Shown piece by piece: positions 11,167 through 21,751 of a stretch of 64,000 nt of DNA; position 1 is the first letter of the stretch, and the number at the start of each line of letters is the position of its first letter. The position numbers and the translations under genes are program-made. The notes beneath the pieces were generated by a model. It had not been told where the DNA came from, did not search any database, and saw nothing but the letters and a program-made list of their open reading frames with translations. This DNA is from Schizochytrium sp. TIO01 (lineage: Eukaryota > Sar > Bigyra > Thraustochytrida > Thraustochytriidae): NCBI GenBank assembly GCA_004764695.1, contig CM015708.1, forward strand, positions 1 to 64,000, in the 5' to 3' direction.

Positions 11167-13830
11167 TTAATCTATTTTATTCTAGATTATTGATTTATAT
11201 TAGTGGAATAGTATGTAGTAAGAATAGTATGTAGTAAGAAGTATTAGTAGTTTAGAGTATATGCTTGTTGATAGTACAAAAGGTATCCTAGTATGACTCT
11301 TATGGTGCATAGCGATTTTGCCATTTGACCATTTGGAGAGGTTGGTGGCACGCCAATTGACTCGATTTTGTCTTTTCAGAAACTTGAGATAATTAAACAT
11401 TATTTTAAGTGGTAGCCGTTATATAGACTTGACTAATACTAATTTTGTTTCTATTTATTTTATCATCGAAAGTCGCTTTGCGTTTGCTCAATAGAGCTCA
11501 GATCTGTGCACAAGTTGGTGTCTAGCTGCACTCGGATGTCCGCTTTTGATTGCCACAATCAGCTTGAGTCTATTCGAAATAGCCATAATACAACACCTGA
11601 TTGACCATTCAGATTGAAACTCCTATAGATCTATGACTAACACTATTAGACATTGTTATACATACTAGTAGTTTATAGTTTAGACTAGATGTTTAGTGAT
11701 AGTACAAAAGGTATCCTAGTACGACTCTTACTATATATAGTGCTTTTGCCATTTGACCATTTGGACAGGTTGGTGGCACGCCAATTGACTCGATTTTGTC
11801 TTTTCAGAAACTTGAGATAATTAAACATTATTTTAAGTGGTAGCCGTTATATAGACTTGACTAATACTAATTTTGTTTCTATTTATTTTATCATCGAAAG
11901 TCGCTTTGCGTTTGCTCAATAGAGCTCGGATCTATGCACAAGTTGGTGTCTAGCTGCACTCGGATGTCCGCTTTTGATTGCCACAATCAGCTTGAGTCTA
12001 TTCGAAATAGCCATAATACAACACCTGATTGACCATTCAGATTGAAACTCCTATAGATCTATGACTAACACTATTAGACATTGTTATACATACTAGTAGT
12101 TTATAGTTTAGAGTAGATGCTTTTTGATAGTACAAAAGGTATCCTAGTACGACTCTTATGGTGCATAGCGATTTTGCCATTTGACCATTTGGAAAGGTTG
12201 GTGGCACGCCAATTAACTCGATTTTGTCTTTTCAGAAACTTGAGATAGTTAAACATTATTTTAAGTGGTAACCATTATATAGACTTGACTAATACTAATT
12301 TCGTTTCTATTTATTTTATCATCGAAAGTCGCTTTGCGTTTGCTCAATAGAGCTCGGATCTATGCACAAGTTGGTGTCTAGCTGCGCTCGGATGTCCGCT
12401 TTTGAGTGCCACAATCAGCTTGAGTCTTTTCGAAATAGCCATAATACAACACCTGATTGACCATTCAGATTGAAACTCCTATAGACCTACGACTAGACAC
12501 TATTAGACGTTGTTATACATACTAGTAGTTTATAGTTTAGACTAGATGTTTAGTGATAGTAGATAGGTGTCTTAGTATGACTCTTACTATATATAGTGCT
12601 TTTGCCATTTGACCATTTGGAGAGGTTGGTGGCACGCCAATTAACTCGATTTTGTCTTTTCAGAAACTCGAGATAGTTAAACATTATTTTAAGTGGTAGC
12701 CATTATATAGACTTGACTAATACTGATTTCGTTTATATTTATTTTATCATCGAAAGTCGCTTTGCGTTTGCTCAATAGAGCTCGAATCTATGCACAAGTT
12801 GGTGTCTAGCTGCGCTTGGATGTCTGCTTTCGATCGCCACACTCGGCTTGAGTCAATTCGAGATAGCCATAATACAACACCTGATTGACCATTCAGATTG
12901 AAACTCCTATAGACCTATGACTAGACACTATTAGACGTTGTTATACATACTAGTAGTTTATAGTTTAGACTAGATGCTTTTTGATAGTACAAAAGGTATC
13001 CTAGTATGACTCTTATGGTGCATAGCGATTTAGCCATTTGACCATTTGGAGAGGTTGGTGGCACGCCAATTGACTCGATTTTGTCTTTTCAGAAACTCGA
13101 GATAGTTAAACATTATTTTAAGTGGTAGCCATTATATAGACTTGACTAATACTAATTTCGTTTCTATTTATTTTATCATCGAAAGTCGCTTTGCGTTTGC
13201 TCAATAGAGCTCGGATCTATGCACAAGTTGGTGTCTAGCTGCGCTTGGATGTCTGCTTTCGATCGCCACACTCGGCTTGAGTCAATTCGAGATAGCCATA
13301 ATACAACACCTGATTGACCATTCAGATTGAAACTCCTATAGACCTATGACTAGACACTATTAGACGTTGCTATACACTATTAGTAGTTTAGACTAGATGT
13401 TTAGTGATAGTAGATAGGTGTCCTAGTATGACTCTTACTATATATAGTGCTTTTGCCATTTGACCATTTGGAGAGGTTGGTGGCACGCCAATTGACTCGA
13501 TTTTGTCTTTTCAGAAACTTGAGATAGTTAAACATTATTTTAAGTGGTAACCATTATATAGACTTGACTAATACTGATTTTGTTTATATTTATTTTATCA
13601 TCGAAAGTCGCTTTGCGTTTGCTCAATAGAGCTCGGATCTATGCACAAGTTGGTGTCTAGCTGCGCTCGAATGCCCGCTTTCGATTGCCGCAATCAGCTT
13701 GTGTCAATTCGAGATAGCCATAATACAACACCTGATTGACTATTCGGATTGAAACTCCTATAGATCTATGACTAGACACTATTAGACGTTGTTATACACT
13801 ATTAATAGTTTAGACTATATGCATATTGAT
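11167..13830. repeat. Right arm of giant inverted repeat: six inverted ~420-bp units
   Basis: These are reverse-complement versions of the left units. The block TTTGCGTTTGCTCAAT recurs six times (near 11478, 11905, 12330, 12757, 13190 and 13610). The innermost unit encodes, on the minus strand, the same 66-residue frame as the innermost left unit. Outer units differ by scattered substitutions and by which tail variant they carry. The right arm has two units fewer than the left, so the arms have changed independently or expanded unequally. Similarity stops near 13830, about 120 bases before the next gene. Confidence 0.9.
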
Positions 13831-13951
13831 AATAGAATAATTAGTACAAATGTAAATTTGCATTATATGTATAATACAAAAACAGAGCGTTAAGGGTAGT
13901 TGTGCTAATTTATTTTGTTAGGTCAATCGAAACAAGGGTCTGGCCGCCACC

Positions 13952-16318
13952 ATGGTGTATTATGCAACTAAAAGTGGATCAGATAGCGAAAGTGAAGAAG
14001 ATAATGCTATTGAGCAGAACGAAATAGCATTAAAGAATAGTATAGACAAATCGAATAAAAGCAAACCTGTAAGTAGTAGCGAGTTAAGACAAGGTCACCA
14101 CAAAACTGAAAGCAGCTCTAATGACAAAAAAGATAGTTCTAAAAGCACAAAGAAGAACAAGGACCAGAGAGCAGAATCTGGTGCAAATACTCAAAGCAAA
14201 GCAAAGACAAATTGGAACAAAATTAAAAACAAGGTTAGATCTCAACCTGATACGATCAGTACTACAAATGTAGAACGACACAGTTCGGTAGTACAACGAT
14301 CACAAAGGCAGGACACGACAATAAGAAATGAGCACAATCTTGATCTAGATTTTATGAACGAAACACCTTATATTGTGCCTCGTGTTCTGTATCAATATGA
14401 TGATGACATGAATGACGTATGTTGTGTTTTACCTACAAAACGCGTGAAGAAAAGCCGTCAGGGGAAGGGGGCATCTGGATCTAAATCTCAGACAGTACAG
14501 GCTAAAATTGTAAAGCGAAATAATAAAGTAGTCAGAAGTAATACAACTGATCAATCAAAGCCTGCCACCAAAAAGACTGGAAAAACTACAAGAGACAAAT
14601 CGAAGCTTGCCGCCAATAATACTGGAGAATCTAGTAAGATATCACGACCTGCCACCAAAAAGACTCGAAAATCTAGTAATGCATCACGACCTCCTGCCAC
14701 CATTATTCCTCAACAATCTAGTAATACATCACGATCTGCCACCAAAAAGACTCGAAAATCTAGTAATGCATCACGACCTCCTGCCACCATTATTCCTCAA
14801 CAATCTAGTAATACATCACGACCGCCTGTGCCTCCGAGACCCAGTAGATATCCTCCTAATAAAACCTCGTCCGGCTTGTCAGCCCAAGGCTCAAACAACA
14901 CGGGAAAAGGCGAAGAAACTGTTGCTTCGAATACAGTCATGGGTACAACACCGAGACCCAGTGGATATCCTCCTAATGAAACCTCGCCCGGCTTGTCAGC
15001 CCAAGGCTCAAACAACACGGAAAAAGGCGAAGAAAGTGTTGCTTCGAATACAGTCATGGGTACAACACCGAGACCCAGTGGATATCCTCCTAATGAAACC
15101 TCGCCCGGCTTGTCAGCCCAAGGCTCAAACAACACGGGAAAAGGCTCAGAAACTGTTGCTTCGGAGCCAGTCATTGGTAGAATGCCTTTAGCGGAGATGC
15201 TTCAGAAACAGAAGACACAATTAAGACAGACGGAAAATATTGATCAGTCGAACTCTTCTACTGGAAAAAACAATAAAAAGTCATCAAAAGAAACTAATGC
15301 TTTGCGACATAGAATTCCTCATGTTTCCAATAGTACAGACACGTATGATGCGTTATTCGTAGAGTCAACTGACAGTGATGGCAAAAAAAAGTATATCATC
15401 AACGAACATAACACAGTGATGAATTGGATACAAAATTTATGGTATGGACCGGTAACTGCTAAAGAAAAATTAACTGTATTCAATGAAACAGATAAAAAGT
15501 CAATAAGATCCAATGTTGATAATTTACACAAGGGCTTGTCTGGCATGGACGGAAATATGTTGCTAAGTATTGGCAACAATTTAGTGGATACGGGGGATCT
15601 GAAAAGTCTCCAAAAAGAGACTATGACTACTGATGGAGTGCTTGACTTTGCTATACGACATGTCGATACTAATGATAGTCCCATAGTGCCTATGCTGACG
15701 CAGCTTTCTAATTTTATTTATGATCAAGTTAAAGATATGAAAGGACGAATAACTGAAGACAATATCATGGCAATAAGAGAACATATCAAAGGAACCGAAA
15801 TCCTCCATGATATTTTGATCAACTTAAGATTGAGAATTAATGCACTTAAAAACAAAAATACGATATATGTACCTTTCGTGATCAATGTAGATCAAGCACA
15901 TTGGTATATGTATGACTATTATTTTAATGGGCACGATAATACGTTGCGTTCTGTAGACTATTTCGATACAACAAAGGGTCTGCAAAAATCTACTATTAAA
16001 GCATTTAATATTGGGCTGGTGATTAGCGACATTTTAGCAAACACTCTTACGGAATCAAAACAGCGTGAAGTTCACAATGATATAACAAACATTGAGTTTA
16101 CAAATAAGTCTTCTAATCGAGATGTTATGGAGTCCATAGAGCTGGCAAATATGATTAATAGGCTTTATGCAAATAACAACGATTGTGGAATTGGTGTTAT
16201 ATATAACATTTTTATCAACTCTGGTGCCTTCACTAATTCAATGAAAATTCGTTTTGGTCAGGAACCTGGTGCTCTCCGCGATTACTTAGTTATGGCTATG
16301 TTAGATGCTGATGTATAA
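13952..16318 (+). CDS. Ulp1/C48-like cysteine peptidase with long basic repeat-rich N-terminus (paralogue 1)
   Basis: The product has 788 residues. The first ~470 are Ser/Thr/Lys/Asn-rich and disordered, with tandem repeats (SRPATKKTRKSSNA and a ~38-residue repeat containing GYPPNETSPGLSAQGSNN). The C-terminal domain matches the Ulp1-type pattern: VPFVINVDQAHW with His650-Trp651, acidic residues Asp669/Asp672, and NNNDCGIGV with Cys745. It ends in a motif shared with the next two relatives (FGQEPGALRDYL). Such peptidases cleave ubiquitin-like modifiers or, in viruses, structural precursors; the substrate here is unknown. The start is the ATG in GCCGCCACCATGG, a perfect strong eukaryotic initiation context. 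The gene lies just outside the palindrome. Confidence 0.75.
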   Translation: MVYYATKSGSDSESEEDNAIEQNEIALKNSIDKSNKSKPVSSSELRQGHHKTESSSNDKKDSSKSTKKNKDQRAESGANTQSKAKTNWNKIKNKVRSQPDTISTTNVERHSSVVQRSQRQDTTIRNEHNLDLDFMNETPYIVPRVLYQYDDDMNDVCCVLPTKRVKKSRQGKGASGSKSQTVQAKIVKRNNKVVRSNTTDQSKPATKKTGKTTRDKSKLAANNTGESSKISRPATKKTRKSSNASRPPATIIPQQSSNTSRSATKKTRKSSNASRPPATIIPQQSSNTSRPPVPPRPSRYPPNKTSSGLSAQGSNNTGKGEETVASNTVMGTTPRPSGYPPNETSPGLSAQGSNNTEKGEESVASNTVMGTTPRPSGYPPNETSPGLSAQGSNNTGKGSETVASEPVIGRMPLAEMLQKQKTQLRQTENIDQSNSSTGKNNKKSSKETNALRHRIPHVSNSTDTYDALFVESTDSDGKKKYIINEHNTVMNWIQNLWYGPVTAKEKLTVFNETDKKSIRSNVDNLHKGLSGMDGNMLLSIGNNLVDTGDLKSLQKETMTTDGVLDFAIRHVDTNDSPIVPMLTQLSNFIYDQVKDMKGRITEDNIMAIREHIKGTEILHDILINLRLRINALKNKNTIYVPFVINVDQAHWYMYDYYFNGHDNTLRSVDYFDTTKGLQKSTIKAFNIGLVISDILANTLTESKQREVHNDITNIEFTNKSSNRDVMESIELANMINRLYANNNDCGIGVIYNIFINSGAFTNSMKIRFGQEPGALRDYLVMAMLDADV

Positions 16319-16500
16319 TATTGTTTATATCTCATTGTTACTTTCCTCATAACAATAATATAAGTTTATTTTTTTGCGAATATATATAGATAGTGAGTAT
16401 GTTTGGATATAAAAAAGTGTTAATTGTTGGAGTGGGCAGTCAGATAAGCCGCGAAGCTAACTTGGATAGTTGACGGAGAGGATCAGCGCGAAGCAAGAAA

Positions 16501-18069
16501 ATGGCGAGAGGATCTGGCAAAGTCAACAATGATCCTGATTATGATCAAGAAGAAGAAGACTCTGACGAAGATTACTCTGACGAAGAAGAAGACTTTGTTA
16601 AAAAAACAAAAAAACCTAAACAAAGGCAAACAGGAAGCAAAAAAGAGCGATCAGCAGCGTCAGCAGATCGAAAAAGGGAGGCGCCTTTGCCAAAAAAGAC
16701 CACTCGGTCAAGGTCGGGGCGATCAGCAGCGTCAGCAGTTCAAAAAGGTGAGAACAGTGACATGTCTTCGACAAACAAGACCACTCGGTCAAGCTCGCGA
16801 CAGGTAAACACTAGGAGAAGGCGAGCAGCATCGTCATCAGATGAAGTAGATGAGAGCAGTGACGTGTCTTCGACAAACAAGACCACTCGGTCAAGCTCGC
16901 GACAGGCAAAAATAAAGAAACAGAAAACTGCGACAAAGAAAGGCACAAGCCAGCGTTCAATGTCGTCGAGCTCATCCTCTGCGAATGTACCAGAGCAATC
17001 ACTTTTTCACTCAGATAGGATCTATGCTGTTGAAGGTCAAGCTTTTTCAATCAAAACACCTAATGCTTCAAACGAAACGGTTCAAGGTCTGAAAAATTTA
17101 GCCGAGAAATGCTTTGGTCAAACCAAGGACTTTGATCAGCAAACAAATTGTTTTGTGAAAATGTACAACGATATAACGCAGCGTACAACGAATAAAAGAA
17201 ATCTCAAAGCTTTGCTTGAAATATGTGTAAATAGCGACCCGGATGAACTATTGATGGCATACAATCATGCTGTGAATTTCAAAGAAATTCAATCACTTAA
17301 CAGAGGTGAGGAATTGATTGATACAATTATTGATTCATCTCAAGGACTTTTGCAGACGCATTTTTCATCGCCAACCACGACCTATGTGGTCATAGATAAC
17401 ATTATCAGCAAAGCAATTGTAAATGTTTTAAAAATGAAACTGGATGTGACGAATACCTATGATGATATAATTGCGTTGAAGTTTGCTAGTATGGAGGGTA
17501 ATAATTTAGTAACCCTTGCGATAGATAAGCTTCGTAAGAAAGTAAAGGCTCTAGATACTGGACGGTTATATTATGTACCTTTAGTTTTGAACCAGTCGGA
17601 CGCTCATTGGTTTGCTTATAACATGATCTTCAAAGATGGAGTACTGATTTACTGCAACTATGTGGACTCAATGATAAGAACGGATCCTGATACTGAACGA
17701 CAGAAAAGTATGCTAACGGCAGCTTCGCTTGTATACAAGGTCATGTTTGGTAATGACGTCAAGTGTACCATTGCTAAAAAAACGGACGAGAACAAATTGT
17801 TTCTTTATCGTAATGAAGCAGAAGTACGGTCGAATTTTCACAAAGACTTTGCAGAGTGGTATGACTTTGACAAGTATCAAAATAATAATAATTGCGGTCC
17901 GGCGGTGATTTATACATTCTTTGATACGATTGAATTATTGCCGAACTATAAAAGTAATGGAGAAGAAGGTCAAGATACTCCTAAGTTACATTTTGGTAAT
18001 ACACCAGATATGTTTCGCATGTACCTGCAGATGATGATTATTCAGAACGCTTTGAGCATCGCTAAATAA
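16501..18069 (+). CDS. Ulp1/C48-like cysteine peptidase with acidic/basic N-terminus (paralogue 2)
   Basis: The product has 522 residues. The N-terminus is acidic (EEEDSDEDYSDEEED), then basic and Ser/Thr-rich, with a repeated STNKTTRSSSRQ unit suggestive of nuclear or nucleic-acid association. The C-terminal domain parallels the preceding gene: YYVPLVLNQSDAHW with His369, YVDSM with Asp389, and NNNNCGPAV with Cys465, then the shared FGNTPDMFRMYLQM motif. His, Asp and Cys are all present in order, so activity is plausible. The gene is tandem with paralogue 1, with 182 bases between. A role in processing a ubiquitin-like or structural protein is inferred from the family only. Confidence 0.75.
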   Translation: MARGSGKVNNDPDYDQEEEDSDEDYSDEEEDFVKKTKKPKQRQTGSKKERSAASADRKREAPLPKKTTRSRSGRSAASAVQKGENSDMSSTNKTTRSSSRQVNTRRRRAASSSDEVDESSDVSSTNKTTRSSSRQAKIKKQKTATKKGTSQRSMSSSSSSANVPEQSLFHSDRIYAVEGQAFSIKTPNASNETVQGLKNLAEKCFGQTKDFDQQTNCFVKMYNDITQRTTNKRNLKALLEICVNSDPDELLMAYNHAVNFKEIQSLNRGEELIDTIIDSSQGLLQTHFSSPTTTYVVIDNIISKAIVNVLKMKLDVTNTYDDIIALKFASMEGNNLVTLAIDKLRKKVKALDTGRLYYVPLVLNQSDAHWFAYNMIFKDGVLIYCNYVDSMIRTDPDTERQKSMLTAASLVYKVMFGNDVKCTIAKKTDENKLFLYRNEAEVRSNFHKDFAEWYDFDKYQNNNNCGPAVIYTFFDTIELLPNYKSNGEEGQDTPKLHFGNTPDMFRMYLQMMIIQNALSIAK

Positions 18070-18142
18070 AGACTAAGATTGTTCACTTTTTTAAAGATTA
18101 CATCTGATTTTTTTTTTGTTGTTAAGTATGTTGTTTGTTTGT

Positions 18143-19069
18143 TTATGAGATAGAAGAGATTAGATAGGGAAAGAAAACAATGATGAGAAGTCTAACTAGA
18201 CAAGCAAGAAGAGTCAGTAACTTGGAATTGTAGCGTATAATGATCTGCATGGATAGCATGAATTGCCACAGAATGAAAAGAGCTAGAATAGTTAGCATCG
18301 ATGTGATATTGAATGGTGATTGCAATGCAGCAATTGAAATGGGTAAACTCCAGGCTAATAAGCTTGAAAACAATGCAAGTAGCGAAAGTCGAAGCGAGGA
18401 TGTATGCTTGAATTCTTCTGTATTATGGTTGAGAAGCAAGGATATGATAAAGAGTCCATTCAAGCTAATAAATGAGGTTAGTTCTTGCGTATGTGATGGA
18501 TAATATATGTATGCGTTGATAAAGGTCGTGTTGAGCAAAGGCAAGGTGAAAGCATATTCTATCCATTTGATTTTTTCGACGTGAAGGTGGCGTGTGGCAT
18601 AGAGGATATAAAACAGACAAGTTCCGAATAGAACAGATGCATTGATCGCGTATAATGGTATGGAGACCAGTTTATAATGTACGGAGGTTTGCATGTGTAT
18701 AGAAGGAGGTGCGACAAAGAAAGGGGTAGTATCATTTTGAATATCGTTTGTCTGAGTAAAAATGCCGGGTAGACTAGAGACCGCAAGCACAAAATAAAGT
18801 CCTGCTAGAAAACAATAGGCTTGTGTGGTCGAGGTGATGGCCGTAAGTAAACGCGAGACCAAGTATTGGTGTTGGTTAGTGCTTGGTGAGTCTGTGGTGT
18901 TCTCTTGTGGTGGTGTGTTCGTTTTGGTTGCGTCGCGAGCGACTGCTATGAGAGGTTGCGGAAACGTTGATTTGAAATCATTAGATGTAGTGTGGTGTAG
19001 ATTTTGCAAGAACTGTGAAGACGTAAAGGATGGGGGAGGGTAATTCTTGTTGAGAGAAGTATTCCTCAT
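18143..19069 (-). CDS. Heliorhodopsin-like seven-helix membrane protein, retinal lysine apparently absent
   Basis: The product has 308 residues with a ~68-residue polar N-terminus and about seven hydrophobic segments. The third helix region carries KWIEYAFTLPLL (residues 168-179), which resembles the heliorhodopsin signature RWxEYSxSxxxM; Glu171 would be the counterion. The preceding LxxSAxxH-like helix (about 140-160) and a helix ending FMLSMQIIIRY (about 270-280) also fit the family order. In the last helix the usual AKS motif aligns with Ala279-Cys280-Leu281, so the lysine that binds retinal seems replaced. Heliorhodopsins are light-sensing membrane proteins; without the lysine, pigment binding would be lost. 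An unrelated 7TM protein is the main alternative. It is antisense between two Ulp1-like genes. Confidence 0.6.
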   Translation of the reverse strand: MRNTSLNKNYPPPSFTSSQFLQNLHHTTSNDFKSTFPQPLIAVARDATKTNTPPQENTTDSPSTNQHQYLVSRLLTAITSTTQAYCFLAGLYFVLAVSSLPGIFTQTNDIQNDTTPFFVAPPSIHMQTSVHYKLVSIPLYAINASVLFGTCLFYILYATRHLHVEKIKWIEYAFTLPLLNTTFINAYIYYPSHTQELTSFISLNGLFIISLLLNHNTEEFKHTSSLRLSLLALFSSLLAWSLPISIAALQSPFNITSMLTILALFILWQFMLSMQIIIRYNSKLLTLLACLVRLLIIVFFPYLISSIS

Positions 19070-19369
19070 GTGTGTATGATTTTTATTTTTTTTTTGATGA
19101 TCTCGATTTTGTTTAGTTTGTAATTTGGTAGGGTTTGCTATCGAATCAGAAAAAAGAGTATAGCCAAAACCAAAGGTATGTTTTGTAAGGGTTGATTTTT
19201 AATTCTATTTTTATGGATTGCTTGTTTATTTGTATCAAAACTCGGAGATATATATATATATTGAAGCTTCTTTAGGTTATATAATATGTGTGTGTGAAAT
19301 TATATACTAGGGCTGGTAGGAGCGTTGATTTCAACAAGAGCAAGAGAGGTTAAATTTGCTTGAATAATT

Positions 19370-21118
19370 ATGTGTGCCCGAGTTGCACCAAGCAAACGAG
19401 CTGCGAGAAGCCGCGGCAAAAGACTATATATCGCCACGGCAACCTATCGAAATCGCATGCGCACAATTAGCAGAGAGCGTCAAGGGGCTGCTCTTCGAGA
19501 GGACGGAGTTGAACTTGATCCCGAAATAACTCACACAAACGTAGCCAATGTAGTAGAAAATATGGATAGGCAATACGCGAATGACGACTACGAGCAAGAC
19601 GAGAGCTATGGGCACATAAGTAATGTAGGCAATCCTCTGTTTCATGTTAATAGAATGGTCGAAGACAGAGACATGTCTTCTTTGACTGGAGAAGACGAAG
19701 AGAGCGATGAAGACGAGTCTTATTTTCTTGACTTTCGAAACACAGACGAAAGTGCTTTGGAAAACATGCTCGAAAAGCTAAAAGTTGAGGATACTAATCG
19801 CGTCAAGAATGAATCGAGAAAAGCGTGTCTTAAAACTATGCCTGACCCACACGACCAAGAAATTCTGCACCAAGCTCGAGAGCTCATGCGCAACTGTCTG
19901 ATCGTTTCCAAAGAAGCCACGTTCTTCCAGTATCATGGATCTGCCATTTCTCGCCAGATCTACAGGTTGAACATTGACAATCAATATGTGGCCAAGCTCT
20001 CAGATTTGTGTTTAAAGGCAATTGGTAACGAGGATAGACCAAATTTTCCTTACAAACTAAATCACTTTTTAAGCTATTGCAACAGCACGGGAGGCCTTTC
20101 AACAGTGCAGCTCAAACGCAAGTGGGACAGACTAGTTTCTGCGATTAGTTCTGGTTATCCGAGTGTTCGGCGCACGAACAATCCTCTGCATGTATCAACT
20201 GGAGAGACTCCTATTCAGTTTTCTTCGTTTTTGAATCACTCGAGCTGCAATTCTCTAAACGATGAGATGCTACATTTGATGATCTCTATGATTATAGAGC
20301 AGCGGCCGCGAAAGTCAGACTTTAATGTTATCAATTTGAGCCGGCGCGTAGTTCGCGAGATCACATCGCGTGTTGCGAGTGATTTGTTTCCTGATGTACC
20401 TCGGTTTGGTCGGACAACCCGTTTTGAGGATCTAAATCAGGTCGATTTGATTGATCTGAGGGACCGTTTAGGAGAGGAAACTGAGGAGACACATCCAATG
20501 GTGTCTTTTATAAATTGTCTGGAAGAAGAAGTGAGTCTTGAGTATCTGCGAAATGTTGGATCGAGAGCGTCGACGAGTTCGGGACCAATGTGTATTGTTC
20601 CTTTGGTATATTCTTTGGATGGGGATGGAGGTCGTCTTTATGAGGTCAAGTTTTTTGTGTTTTTGCAGAAAGAGTTAAGTTACATTTCTATATTTCGGCC
20701 CACTATGGTCACGGGTCGCGATGATGGGCTGCCTTTTTCTTCGGTCGATGATCTACTATGCATTGGGGTGTTGTTGGGAAAGGCTCTGTTTGGTTTGGAG
20801 CAGCCAATTGCGGTTTCGGATCAGCTGCGACAAAAGTGTATGACTCGAGCACCGGTATCGAGTTTATATTCTCTACCTCCGGCAAGTCATAAGCCTTACC
20901 AGTACGATCCTTCGATTTATGAGTCAAACATTGATTTATCTGGGTCAGCGTGTCTTTTTTACATGTTGGACAAGTTTCATATCGTTCCGTATGGTCCTGA
21001 TTCGCTTGTTCATTTTGGTGATGACCCTGAGCTATTGACTTTATTTTTCAGGATGTTGATTTTCCAGCAAATCATGAGAACTGCGACGACAATGATATCA
21101 TCTATATCTTATCGTTAG
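19370..21118 (+). CDS. Ulp1-like domain protein lacking catalytic residues (paralogue 3)
   Basis: The product has 582 residues with a basic N-terminus, then an acidic stretch near 105-115. The C-terminal domain follows the same order as the two upstream peptidases: IVPLVYSLDGDGG near 409, a strand-rich core, SGSACLFYMLDKF at 524-536, and a closing VHFGDDPELLTLFFRM. Where the relatives have AHW, this protein has RLYEV. The Cys-Gly of the others aligns with Gly-Ser, with a cysteine three residues later. So the fold is probably kept while the catalytic His and Cys are lost, suggesting a binding or regulatory pseudopeptidase. Homology rests on motif order and neighbourhood. Confidence 0.65.
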   Translation: MCARVAPSKRAARSRGKRLYIATATYRNRMRTISRERQGAALREDGVELDPEITHTNVANVVENMDRQYANDDYEQDESYGHISNVGNPLFHVNRMVEDRDMSSLTGEDEESDEDESYFLDFRNTDESALENMLEKLKVEDTNRVKNESRKACLKTMPDPHDQEILHQARELMRNCLIVSKEATFFQYHGSAISRQIYRLNIDNQYVAKLSDLCLKAIGNEDRPNFPYKLNHFLSYCNSTGGLSTVQLKRKWDRLVSAISSGYPSVRRTNNPLHVSTGETPIQFSSFLNHSSCNSLNDEMLHLMISMIIEQRPRKSDFNVINLSRRVVREITSRVASDLFPDVPRFGRTTRFEDLNQVDLIDLRDRLGEETEETHPMVSFINCLEEEVSLEYLRNVGSRASTSSGPMCIVPLVYSLDGDGGRLYEVKFFVFLQKELSYISIFRPTMVTGRDDGLPFSSVDDLLCIGVLLGKALFGLEQPIAVSDQLRQKCMTRAPVSSLYSLPPASHKPYQYDPSIYESNIDLSGSACLFYMLDKFHIVPYGPDSLVHFGDDPELLTLFFRMLIFQQIMRTATTMISSISYR

Positions 21119-21179
21119 ATTACTAGTTGTTTGTAATGACTATTTATATATTCTTCTTTGGCTATACCTATGCTTTGAT

Positions 21180-21515
21180 TGATTGTTTGCTAGAGTTTGT
21201 TTGTTTGATTGAGTTTGTTTGTTTGATTGAGTTTGTTTGTTTGCTAGAGTTTGTTTGTTTGATTGAGTTTGTTTGTTTGCTAGAGTTTGTTTGTTTGCTA
21301 GAGTTTGTTTGCTTGCTAGAGTTTGTTTGTTTGCTAGAGTTTGTTTGTTTGATTGAGTTTGTTTGTTTGATTGAGTTTGTTTGTTTGATTGAGTTTGTTT
21401 GTTTGATTGAGTTTGTTTGTTTGCTAGAGTTTGTTTGTTTGATAGAGTTTGTTTGTTTGATCGTTTGATTGTTTGATAGAGTTTGTTTGTTTGATTGTTT
21501 GTTTGCTAAAAAACT
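21180..21515. repeat. 18-bp tandem repeat array (GAGTTTGTTTGTTTGATT / -GCTA)
   Basis: Roughly 17 copies of an 18-base unit with two variants (GATT or GCTA ending) follow the stop of the third Ulp1-like gene. Because 18 is divisible by three, one frame stays open and reads as EFVCLI/EFVCLL repeats. That frame is most simply a by-product of the repeat. The rest of the 21119-21751 gap is A/T-rich with no gene. Confidence 0.85.
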
Positions 21516-21751
21516 TCAACCATTTGAATAGCACGCTATATATGTATGTTATCATTCCTTCAATGAATCAAGGCAACTTCAGATCGATCAATCACTAATC
21601 TAGCACACTTTGTTCTATAGTTTTATTTGTTTTTTTCAAAATGTAGTCTATAAGTATGTGAAATTAAATTTAGCATGTTTAGCTTGCAATCAAACAAACT
21701 CCAAATCAAATAGAATAAAAAAATAAAAAAAATAAACGCACACACGCAATC

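Noticed and set aside
10036-11234. Long Ser/Phe/Leu- or His/Pro-rich frames of 150-200 codons in several frames on both strands
   Set aside because: They are produced by the polypurine and polypyrimidine repeats, which stay open in many frames; no frame is favoured and composition is not protein-like.
6638-13830. CRISPR-like interpretation of the regular repeats
   Set aside because: The units are ~420 bp, diverged and inverted about a centre, with no short repeat/unique spacer pattern, and the genes around are eukaryotic in type.
6638-13830. Transposon with terminal inverted repeats
   Set aside because: There is no transposase or integrase between or beside the arms, the centre is only ~240 bases, and no clear target-site duplication was seen at the edges.
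21136-21468. 110-codon frame of EFVCLI/EFVCLL repeats after the third Ulp1-like gene
   Set aside because: The 18-bp repeat unit keeps the frame open automatically; there is no unique sequence besides a short hydrophobic lead.
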